Origin: Protonemura montana
Taxonomy: Eukaryota > Arthropoda > Insecta > Plecoptera > Nemouridae
NCBI GenBank assembly: GCA_947568835.1
Contig: OX387612.1
Span: 11,534,001-11,598,000, forward strand
Length of the DNA: 64,000 nucleotides
Reading direction: 5' to 3'
In this document: positions 23,801 through 35,800 of the stretch, piece by piece
How positions within the stretch are numbered: position 1 is the first letter of the stretch
Layout of the letters: each line of letters starts with the position of its first letter
Program-made: the position numbers and the translations under genes
The notes under the pieces: model-generated
The model's input: the letters and a program-made list of their open reading frames with translations, nothing else
Told to the model about the DNA's origin: nothing
The model's database searches: none

Positions 23801-26800
23801 CTTGTTATCCCAGCACTTTGACACATTACAAATCAACATATTCTTGTTATCCCAGCACTTTGACACATTACAAATCAACATATTCTTGTTATCCCAGCAC
23901 TTTGACACATTACAAATCAACATATTCTTGTTATCCCAGCACTTTGGCACATTACAAATCAACATATTCTTGTTATCCCAGCACTTTGACACATTACAAA
24001 TCAACATATTCTTGTTATCCCAGAACTTTGACACATTACAAATCAACATATTCTTGTTATCCCAGCACTTTGACACATTACAAATCAACATATTCTTGTT
24101 ATCCCAGCACTTTGACACATTATAAATCAACATATTCTTGTTATCCCAGCACTTTGACACATTACAAATCAACATATTCTTGTTATCCCAGCACTTTGAC
24201 ACGCTATACCGTTCGGGAGCCAGGAGGGGAACTTCGCCGCTGTGATTCAAGCCAGCGCGGCAGGCTACAGCGGAGTAAATTCCCCGACGAAAAAACGAAC
24301 AAAACCCGGACCCCGAACGTTGGAACAGGGTTCGTCATTACTTGGTACCGACCCGGGTATCCGAAGGCATCCCTATTAGATTACAAATCAACCGCTACCC
24401 TCTAAAAAATTGATTTTCTATGCCAATCGATCGAATTTTGTGGTACGTTTGCTGTTATTTACAAAAATTTCTTGATTACCAATTGTTTTTCTACGCTAGA
24501 AGAATATGTTATCTAAAGCAATAAGACGATGACAAACCCAATATCATGTTCGATTGATCGGGGAAATAATGAAATAATGATTATCTTACTACGCAGCCTA
24601 GACTGTATGTGATTGTAAAATAAAACCTCGGTACTTCAACCCCTCTCACCCGAAGGCATCCTCATGTTACTTCTCTTTTAGAACCGTCCGGTAAAACCGG
24701 CCAGCAACGTCGTGGGCTCACCTGTCATATTCTTCAGCGAGTCTTCGCGGACGTGGACAAAGTTTCCGTCGCCGTTGTCGAGCAGGATCGGCATGTCGGC
24801 GTCGGCATCCCCTCCGAGCACGAACTGGCCTTCCGAGATCTCGAAACCGGTCTGACAAACAAACAACAGTGAGGTGAGTTATCGACAAACATAGCTGTAG
24901 CATAATCTTTGCAACACCCGTGACAGATGAAGATTGGGGTCCAAGTAGCTCAATTGGTTAAAGCAACACCCGCGACAGGTGGAGATCGGGTTTTAAGTAG
25001 CTCAATTGGTTAGAGCAATGCCCGTGACGGATGGAGATCGGGGTCCAAGTAGCTCAATTGGTTAAAGCAACACCCGCGACAGGTGGAGATCGGGTTTTAA
25101 GTAGCTCAATTGGTTAGAGCAATGCCCGTGACGGATGGAGATCGGGGTCCAAGTAGCTCAATTGGTTAGAGCAATGCCTGTGACGGATGGAGATCGGGGT
25201 CCAAGTAGCTCAATTGGTTAGAGCAACACCTGCGACAGGTGGAGATCGGGTTTTTAGTAGCTCAATTGGTAGAGCCAAGATTTTATGGTGTTATGATTTC
25301 GTTAATTTCGTGGTAAGCTTTTTGGATTTCGGTGTTATGGCGGTGTTATGGAAAAAGTACAGAATTTCATGTCTATAGCAGATTTCGGACATAGGTGACG
25401 AAAAAAAGAAGAATAGTTAAACATAGTGTTTCTGTTCAATAAGTTCCTTTAAAATGTAGCTAATTTACCTTTATGTTTCATAAAATACACTGTTACGCCA
25501 CAAGGAAACTACAAAACAAATAAGACACAAGAAACATTTATCCGTATAAGCTCCATGTTTTTATTATTATTGATGCAAAATTAAATTAATTTCAATTAGC
25601 TCCTATTTGTAACACTAATTTTCCAAAAAGAGTTTATAACTAAAAAGTTTGTCAGTGAGGGGTTTGAGATTTTTATGTCCATTAGAATTTGAATTAGACC
25701 CACTGCCTGGTACTAACAACATACTTTGCAAGATTGTCTTTTTTCTCCCAGACAAGTCTGTGTTCCAGATTCCACACATCAAAATATATCCATCACTCAC
25801 AAAGTGTTGCTTTGTTTGATCCTCAAAAGTCAAAAATGTATTACACCCCATTGAAATTTGAAATCCCAGCTAATCTCTATATAGACTGAATGCATGTGGT
25901 GCTGGTGCTCACATGGCAAGGAGGGGAAGGTTCAGCCAACCAATGGCAATGGTTTCCTACAGCAAACAATTTGCCCCACTACTTCTACCCCCTAAACTTA
26001 GGAATGTTGACAGCGTTTGATGAGGAACAGACCTGACAACAAGACTGTGGGAAATAATCTGACAAATTCATGGAAATGTGTGTTTAGAGAGATAAAATAA
26101 ACATTTAAAATTTTTTGAATGGAAATTAGTGGCTATTTCGCAAAATACACACATTTTAGTGAAATGGGTTGTTTTGTTTGTTTATTTATTTTCCGTGATA
26201 TGTGGTTTGATAAAAATGAAAAAATAACAGATTATCTGAAATTTAAGATAATTGGATGGGAAAAGGCTCATTTCGCGATGATTTCGCGGGAAATAGTTGA
26301 TTTCGGTGTTATGGATGATTTTTCGTGAATTTCGCGTTATGTCGCGATGAGCTTCTTACATATTTGAGTTGGGAATTCAATGAATTGCACTCATTTGTAA
26401 GAATAACAAGAGATAAGAACAATTCGCGATTTCGCGCATCACCATATAATCGTGGCTCTATCAATTGGTTAGAGCAACACCCGTGACAGGTGGAGATCGG
26501 GGTTCGAGTCCCCGTTTGGTCATCATTATCAATATTTGAGAGGTTATTAGTGTTCCTTATAAATAAAGGCTACAATAACTTGAAGCCATCTGAAAAATGG
26601 CTTCAAATTTGACACGATTAGCAATTTTGTTAATTCACTTCGTTAGCGTAAAGTATTCACGGCGTAGCTTTGCCAAACGAAAATAATATTAGTCTGAACA
26701 GGCTACACGTTCACCAGCAAGTAACACCATGCTTGGTCTTCTGAGATGAGAATTCTGGCAATACAAAAAGTATTTTACTGATGGGACAGCTAATAAAAAC

Positions 26801-29800
26801 ATGCTTGGATAGCACTCAAGAGAACGAATCGAACAAAAACTATTTCAACTGGGTTTTGAATACTTAGTAAAGAACAACTAAATTTCCCAACGTTTTGTAA
26901 CTTGTACCTGTTACTTTATCAAGGGTTTGAGCAGTCCTGAAAAAGTAGCCCTTGACGAAATAACCGGTATAAGTTACGAAACGTTGGGAAATTTAGTTGT
27001 CCTTTACTTAGCATTCAAAACCCAGTTGAAATAGTTTTTGTTAAAACTAGTGCTAAGGCTAGTGCTAGTGCTAGTGCTAAATCAAGTTGCCATAAGACTA
27101 AAAACCATCATAGAGAACGGCTCGAACCTGTGGTTCTGGAAGCTGGTAGTTGAGGATGTTCTGTGTGTTCCCGTCCTTGTCCAGCAGTGGATTGCCGTGC
27201 TGGTCGGAGATGGTTCCGTCCGGCAGTTGATAGATGACGTTGTCTTCCACGGGAGCAGCCGGCTGTTCTGCTGACACCAGTCAAGAAAGGTTATTTTTAA
27301 TTTAAATGCACATTCTACTACCACCGGCTTAACATCCCTTCCTAATGACGGTACAACTCCAACAACAGGATTCCTCTACAAATCCATGCTGTCGAGAGGT
27401 TGATAAGCAAGGCGAGTGAAGTTGCTGTACTAACTTTCATCCCTCCAACCTCTCTCCCAAACAGAACTGGTCATGTGTATGATGGTCACCCATCCAATCC
27501 CTGACCCAGCACAGTGTCGCTTAACTTTCATCCCTCCAACCTCTCTCCCGAACAGAACTGGTCATGCGTATGATGGTCATCCATCCAATACCTGATCCAG
27601 CGCAGTGTTACTCAACTGCTAGCTATACGGTGGCTCACCTATTTGGTAGATGATGTTTGTCTCTGGGTCCTGGTACAGTGTTGACTCGTGGGAGGTTGCG
27701 ATGGGTGCGGGTGGCGGAGCTTTATCAGGCGCCGGCTTCATCGGTCGAGGACGCTTCTTGTTGCCCAAGATGCTGCAAGGAGAGATTGGTTATAAACGGA
27801 CCGTGCCGAGCATGAAATGTGCTCCAAAAGGGGAATTGCCTTTTTTTGTTTATATATTTTAATTCGTCTGTTTTAGAGTCCTTTTGATTTATCGATGAGA
27901 AGTTTTCGCATCGTATGTTTGGCATTGTCAGAGATGTTGTGCTGGTATAATGGTGGGGTGAGGAGGGTTGGTGTAATGATTGAACGGGGCAAGTTGTTAT
28001 GCGGTTGTCAGGTTTGTTGCCAACCAATCATGCGTCTGATTTACAACGAAAAAAAAAAAAAACTTTTTCCATAAAAATCACAAAACTGTTTAAAATCCCT
28101 CTTCGTTAGAACTTTGCGACTTTTGTCTTACTTGGAGTGTGTTGGCTTGCTGAGTGGGGGTGGCGTGGGTTGCGGCTCGTTCCGCACGTTCCGTGCCGGG
28201 AGGCGGTTCTTGGGGGGCATGGGGGCGACGCCCCCGACAGCCTTCTTGAGCAGGTTCGGTTGGGTTGGAGCGCCCAGCGTCTTCTTGGGCTTCCCCTCCG
28301 AGAGTGACAGCAGCAGCTGGGCATTGGCCGCCTGCGCAAACAATAGCTTTTATAACATAAACCGCAGAGTTGAGAGAGATCATCGAGTTCGAAAAAAAAT
28401 AGTTTCAGACATAACTGTAATAGCATTTCCATCAAAATTATACTTGGCGCTAGAAATTAAGGCTCTATTACTCTTCACAATATCCAGTCTCTTGGCATCC
28501 TATTCACAATATCCAGCCTCTTGGCACCCTATTCACAATATCCAGCCTCTTGGCATCCTATTCACAATATCCAGCCTCTTGGCATCCTATTCACAATATC
28601 CAGCCTCTTGGCATCCTATTCACAATATCCAGCCTCTTGGCATCCTATTCACAATATCCAGCCTCTTGGCACCCTATTCACAATATCCAGCCTCTTGGCA
28701 TCCTATTCACAATATCCAGCTTCTTGGCATCCTATTCACAATATCCAGCCTCTTGTCATCCTATTCACAATATCCAGCCTCTTGGCATCCTATTCACAAT
28801 ATCCAACCTCTTGGCACCCTATTCACAATATCCAGCCTCTTGGCACCCTATTCACAATATCCAGCCTCTTGGCATCCTATTCACAATATCCAGCCTCTTG
28901 GCATCCTATTCACAATATCCAGCCTCTTGGCACCCTATTCACAATATCCAGCCTCTTGGCATCCTATTCACAATATCCAGCCTCTTGGCATCCTATTCAC
29001 AATATCCAGCCTCTTGGCACCCTATTCACAATATCCAGCCTCTTGGCATCCTATTCACAATATCCAGCCTCTTGGCATCCTATTCACAATATAGAGATAC
29101 TATCACTATCAGATATTGAATTGAAGTTTAATGACCAACTGTTTTGAGCATGGAGACAAATCTTCAACTGTCAGTTATTTTTTTAGCTTTCAACGGTGGA
29201 AAATTCTTAGGTGCTTACTGCCATACAACAAACAAAACTTTGCCAAACCATTGAAGAAAATAAAAAGCGCATACCTGCGATTCTTGAGTGGCTTGCGCCG
29301 CCACCGTTTTCGGCACGGTGTGGAACACAGCGCGGCCCTCGCCTGCGCCGGAAGCGCCTGGTGTCAGCGTCTTCGTCGTCTTCACCGATTGGATGTTGAC
29401 ACGTTTCTGCGGACGAACGAACGCCTTGTGCGTCCCGATCGAGACCGATGGGTTCGGTGCACCTGCGCAAGCCGTGTTATGAGAACACCGCTCTAGGTCG
29501 GGGTCACTGCTTGGTGCTATGGTGGTGCTAGTTAGCACAGTGCTACTGACAGTAATACCAGGGTCACTGCTTGGTGCTATGGTGGTGCTAGTTAGCACGG
29601 TGCTACTGACAGTAATACCAGGGTCACTGCTTGGTGCTATAGTGGCGCTAGTTAGTACGGTGCTACTGACAGTAATACCAGGGTCACTGCTTGGTGCTAT
29701 GGTGGTGCTAGTTAGCACGGTGCTACTGACAGAAATACCAGGGTCACTGCTTGGTGCTATGGTGGTGCTAGTTAGCACGGTGCTACTGACAGTAATACCA

Positions 29801-32800
29801 GGGTCACTGCTTGGTGCTATAGTGGCGCTAGTTAGCACGGTGCTACTGACAGTAATACCAGGGTCACTGCTTGGTGCTATGGTGGTGCTAGTTAGCACGG
29901 TGCTACTGACAGTAATACCAGGGTCACTGCTTGGTGCTTTGGTGGTGCTAGTTAGCACGGTGCTACTGACAGTAATACCAGGGTCACTGCTTGGTGCTAT
30001 GGTGGTGCTAGTTAGCACGGTGCTACTGACAGTAATACCAGGGTCACTGCTTGGTGCTATGGTGGTGCTAGTTAGCACGGTGCTACTGACAGTAATACCA
30101 GGGTCACTGCTTGGTGCTATGGTGGTGCTAGTTAGCACGGTGCTACTGACAGTAATACCAGGGTTACTGCTTGGTGCTATGGTGGTGCTAGTTAGCACGG
30201 TGCTACTGACAGTAATACCAGGGCAAGGTAATGACTTACCGTTTACGGCAGATCCGCTTTCTGCCGGCAATCCCAGAGCCTCCTTGGTCATCGCTGACAA
30301 GCCTCGAACCTGTGAAACGACAAACATCTTTTTAGATCATAAGGATTTTGTCCCCGAACCAGTTTGTCAGGCTAGACTGGGGACAATTCGATCGGTCAGC
30401 ACTGATATATCAGTATCAGAAACGGCCATTTTAATATTATGAACACTATAACCGTCTCAAAAACTGATGCCTAAACGGGGACTAGAACCCATAAAACGGC
30501 TGCCTACGCCTTGTCGCATCCCGGAGATGACGAAACTTTAATTAAGATCACTGATTACAGATAACTACTATTGCTAAATATGTCCTCACATTGCTTATCA
30601 AATCTCTTGCATGGTACAGGACATAAACAAAGAATCAAAATCAATACATACCGAAAAAAACTACGTAATCAATTCTCACATCTGTGCTGTATGTAAGTCG
30701 ATCTCAATTTGTTCTAAATTGAGATCTATCTTTTGTATTATTCCAAATATTGTGTGATTTTATTAACCTAACATTTTCTTGGGTTTTGTTTAAACAGTTA
30801 TTCCACTAACAGAAGAAATACGGTTTCCCACTTTTTAAATTGCCTAGCAATGTTATTGGGATACATTTGTTCAACTACAGAGCATCAGTGGGAAGTATAA
30901 ATGTTCAACTACAGAGCATCAGTGGGAAGTATATAAGTTCAACTACAGAGCATCAGTGGAAAGTATATATGTTCAACTACAGAGCATCAGTGGGAAGTAT
31001 ATATGTTCAACTACAGAGCATCAGTGGGAAGTATATATGTTCAACTACAGAGCATCAGTGGGAAGTATATATGTTCAACTACATAGCATCAGTGGGAAGT
31101 ATATATGTTCGACTACAGAGCATCAGTGGGAAGTATATATGTTCAACTATTGAGCATCAGTGGGAAGTATATATGTTCAACTACAGAGCATCAGTGGGAA
31201 GTATATATGTTCAACTACAGAGCATCAGTGGGAAGTATTTATGTTCAACTACAGAGCATCAGTGGGAAGTATATATGTTCATCTACAGAGCATCAGTGAG
31301 AAGTATATATGTTCGTCTACAGAGCATCAGTGGGAAGTATATATGTTCAACTACATAGCTCCAGTGGGAAGTATATATGTTCAACTACAGAGCATCAGTG
31401 GGAAGTATATATGTTCAACTACATAGCTCCAGTGGGAAGTATATATGTTCAACTACAGAGCATCAGTGGGAAGTATATATGTTCAACTACAGAGCATCAG
31501 TGGGAAGTATATATGTTCAACTACAGAGCATCAGTGGGAAGTATATATGTTCAACTACAGAGCATCAGTGGGAAGTATATATGTTCAACTACAGAGCATC
31601 AGTGGGAAGTATATATGTTCAACTACAGAGCATCAGTGGGAAGTATATATGTTCAACTACATAGCATCAGTGGGAAGTATATATGTTCGACTACAGAGCA
31701 TCAGTGGGAAGTATATATGTTCAACTACAGAGCATCAGTGGGAAGTATATATGTTCAACTACAGAGCATCAGTGGGAAGTATATATGTTCAACTACAGAG
31801 CATTAGTGGGAAGTATATATGTTCAACTACAGAGCATCAGTCGGAAGTATATATGTTCAACTACAGAGCATCAGTGGGAAGTATATATGTTCAACTACAG
31901 AGCATCAGTGGGAAGTATATATGTTCAACTACAGAGCATCAGTGGGAAGTATATATGTTCAACTACAGAGCATCAGTGGGAAGTATATATTTTCAACTAC
32001 AGAGCATCAATGGGAAGTATATATGTTCAACTACAGAGCATCAGTGGGAAGTATATATGTTCAACTACAGAGCATCAGTGGGAAGTATATATGTTCATCT
32101 ACAGAGCATCAGTGGGAAGTATATATGTTCGTCTACAGAGCATCAGTGGGAAGTATATATGTTCAACTACATAGCTCCAGTGGGAAGTATATATGTTCAA
32201 CTACAGAGCATCAGTGGGAAGTATATATGTTCAACTACATAGCTCCAGTGGGAAGTATATATGTTCAACTACATAGCTCCAGTGGGAAGTATATATGTTC
32301 AACTACAGAGCATCAGTGGGAAGTATATATGTTCAACTACATAGCTCCAGTGGGAAGTATATATGTTCAACTACATAGCTCCAGTGGGAAGTATATATGT
32401 TCAACTACAGAGCATCAGTGGGAAGTATATATGTTCAACTACATAGCTCCAGTGGGAAGTATATATGTTCAACTACATAGCTCCAGTGGGAAGTATATAT
32501 GTTCAACTACAGAGCATCAGTGGGAAGTATATATGTTCAACTACATAGCTCCAGTGGGAAGTATATATGTTCAACTACATAGCTCCAGTGGGAAGTATAT
32601 ATGTTCAACTACAGAGCATCAGTGGGAAGTATATATGTTCAACTACAGAGCATCAGTGGGAAGTATATATGTTCAACTACATAGCATCAGTGGGAAGTAT
32701 ATATGTTCGACTACAGAGCATCAGTGGGAAGTATATATGTTCAACTACAGAGCATCAGTGGGAAGTATATATGTTCAACTACAGAGCATCAGTCGGAAGT

Positions 32801-35800
32801 ATATATGTTCAACTACAGAGCATCAGTGGGAAGTATATATGTTCAACTACAGAGCATCAGTGGGAAGTATATATGTTCAACTACAGAGCATCAGTGGGAA
32901 GTATATATGTTCAACTACAGAGCATCAGTGGGAAGTATATATTTTCAACTACAGAGCATCAATGGGAAGTATATATGTTCAACTACAGAGCATCAGTGGG
33001 AAGTATATATGTTCAACTACAGAGCATCAGTGGGAAGTATACATCCTACTAGTTTATTTAACAGTTATGCTCAATATTATTAAAAAATATATATGTTGAA
33101 CCAATTTTACAATTTAGTAAGAGAATATTTTACAAAAATCAAAAAAATGCTTTGACCATAAGAGGGTTGAAATAGTACGCATCAAATCTCATGTCCTCCT
33201 GTTTGGTGACTCGAACAAGTTTTATTTAAATTGCAAATTTTCGACCTTTTGCGAGTATTTGCAATTTAAATAAAGTATCCTCGAGATTGACAGGTTGTGA
33301 CGTGATATAGCGTCACTAGAATCAGAGTGACTGTGAGTATTCACAGCCTCTTGGTTCTACTCCTTGGAGAACTGTCATTCTCATCAAATACACTAAAATC
33401 GTCTCAAAAAGCCAGTGTCCAAGTAGCTCAATTGGTTAGAGCATCACCCGTGACAGGTGGAGATCGGGGTCCAAGTAGCTCAATTGGTTAGAGCATCACC
33501 CGTGACAGGTGGAGATCGGGGTCCAAGTAGCTCAATTGGTTAGAGCAACACCCGCGACAGGTGGAGATCGGGGTCCAAGTAGCTCAATTGGTTAGAGCAT
33601 CACCCGTGACAGGTGGAGATCGGGGTCCAAGTAGCTCAATTGGTTAGAGCAACACCCGTGACAGGTGGAGATCGGGGTCCAAGTAGCTCAATTGGTAAGA
33701 GCAACACCCGCGACAGGTGGAGATCGGGGTCCAAGTAGCTCAATTGGTTAGAGCAACACCCGCGACAGGTGGAGATCGGGGTCCAAGTAGCTCAATTGGT
33801 TAGAGCAACACCCGCGACAGGTGGAGATCGGGGTCCAAGTAGCTCAATTGGTTAGAGCAACACCCGCGACAGGTGGAGATCGGGGTCCAAGTAGCTCAAT
33901 TGGTTAGAGCAACACCCGCGACAGGTGGAGATCGGGGTCCAAGTAGCTCAATTGGTTAGAGCAACACCCGTGACAGGTGGAGATCGGGGTTCAAGTAGCT
34001 CAATTGGTTAGAGCAACACCCGCGACAGGTGGAGATCGGGGTTCGAGTCCCTGTTTTCATTATCAATATTTGAGAGGTTATTAGTGTTCTTTATAATTAA
34101 AGGCTACAATAACTTGAAGCCATCTGAAAATTGGCATTATTAAAATCTTGTATATGATGAAAAGTTAGCACAAGTATTTTCGATGCAGCTTTGCCAAAAG
34201 GATGGAATATCTGTGTAAACTTTATCTGGGTTATAAAAAAGCACCAAACGCACATCCCGAAGAAAAATGGCAAGAAGATTTTGCAAATGTTGGAACCTTT
34301 CGTGAACATCTGCCATCTTGGTGGAAATGTTCATCATAAACAAAAATAACCCTGAACACAAAAATAAAATCATTGAGTTTATAAGAAAAGACAGAGAGCC
34401 GGTGTTAACGTTACGTTTTCTGCCGAGCAAACGAGCCGGCCACACGTTTAACTCAACGATTAAATTACTCCGACTCAAAATATCTATGCATGTCTATCAA
34501 TCGTTGAGGTTAGCATTAATAAAGATTTTTAGTGAGAAAATCTGTCCTATATACAAGTAAACTGAATACCGATATGAAATTTTTTAACATACGAAACGAC
34601 GGTGACTCAACCGAGCGGCATCCTACATTTTTGTTGCGGTAAAGAAGTAATTTGGCGGCCATTTTATCCAGGGTTTATTTATTTGTGGTGTTTAACGACG
34701 CACTGTTTTGACAACTGGTCATGCGGCATTGGTCTAATGGCGTCGGTGAATGAGTGGATGATGATGAGGATGATGATGAAGGAGGCAATTTGACTATTTG
34801 CACTGAACCCACAAACCTTCAGAACAAACTTGTGCCTTAAGTTGCAATAGAACCAGTCGAATGCAGTGAATGAAAAAAAATGACACCAAAAGAATTTTAG
34901 TGTCCAAAAATTGATGTTCGGGAAAAAAATGGCTCAGCGCTATGAACAATTTGCAATTGACGAATCAAACAAAAATTAATAAATAAACGTAAGATAAAAA
35001 CAAGGGTCCATACACATAATTATTTAGTTAAAAAACGCCAACGTGTTTGAGATCTTATTTCAGAAAATACATAATACATTAGTTTTTAAGTTATTGACCC
35101 TGATTATTTTGTTTAGATGCATTTAGGAAGCTTGAACTTGGTAATTGTTATAATTTCACGTGGTTCTTTTGTTATCGGGAAATTGTCAGGACTGCTCTTA
35201 CCTCTGAAGAAGTAACTAGTATATGTTACGAAACGTCGGGAAATTTAGTAGCCCTTTACTTAGCATTCAAAACCCAGTTGAAATAGTTTTTGTTAAAACT
35301 TGTGCTAAGAATAAATCAAGTAGACATGAGTCTAATAACCATTTTAAGGGTCCCATGCAACCACTTAGCTCGGTGTAATGTTCTTACCTGGAAAAACTTG
35401 GCGGCCTGCAGAAGAGCCGGCAGATTTTCCTCGGTGACGCTGGTCTCCCCGCAGTACATGAACTCAATCAGAGACTTGAGTACCGAGAACTGCATATCTT
35501 TCAATACAATCAGCGGATGCTGACCAAGATTACGCATGAGGATTCCCTGAATTAAAAAACAATATTAATTAACAAATTAGTTTACCTAGGTTCCTATTAT
35601 TCCTCAATTTGTTACTTTTATCACCAAATTATTTATTTCCCATCCATATTTATTATAAAGTAATTTATCATAAGTATTATTACTATATTAGTATCATAGT
35701 TTGTAGGTATGTTCCTACCACACTAGTATTACTACTATACCATCAGAATTATTATTATCATTATTACTATATTAGTATCATAGTTTGTAGGTATGTTCCT

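Noticed and set aside
23577-24200. CRISPR-like direct repeats
   Set aside because: No unique spacers; units are contiguous tandem repeats in a eukaryotic intron.
23245-24405. 386-codon + frame and 228-codon - frame
   Set aside because: Mostly the 42-bp minisatellite; the left end overlaps a true - strand exon.
28090-28435. Alternative frames over the BTB exon 28132-28331
   Set aside because: Only the frame giving LLLSLSEGKPKKTLG joins in phase with both neighbours; the others are shadows of GC-rich coding sequence.
29215-30442. Open frames of 307 (+) and 370 (-) codons
   Set aside because: They follow a 60-bp tandem repeat, a multiple of three, so stops are absent by periodicity. Real BTB exons flank it and the array lies in their intron.
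31445-33099. Several long + frames rich in GSIYVQLQSIS
   Set aside because: Created by the 34-bp array in an intron; three frames are open at once, which shows a stop-poor unit rather than coding.
34140-34560. 112-codon - and 80-codon + frames
   Set aside because: Overlap each other on opposite strands within an eroded MITE P relic and show no protein motif.
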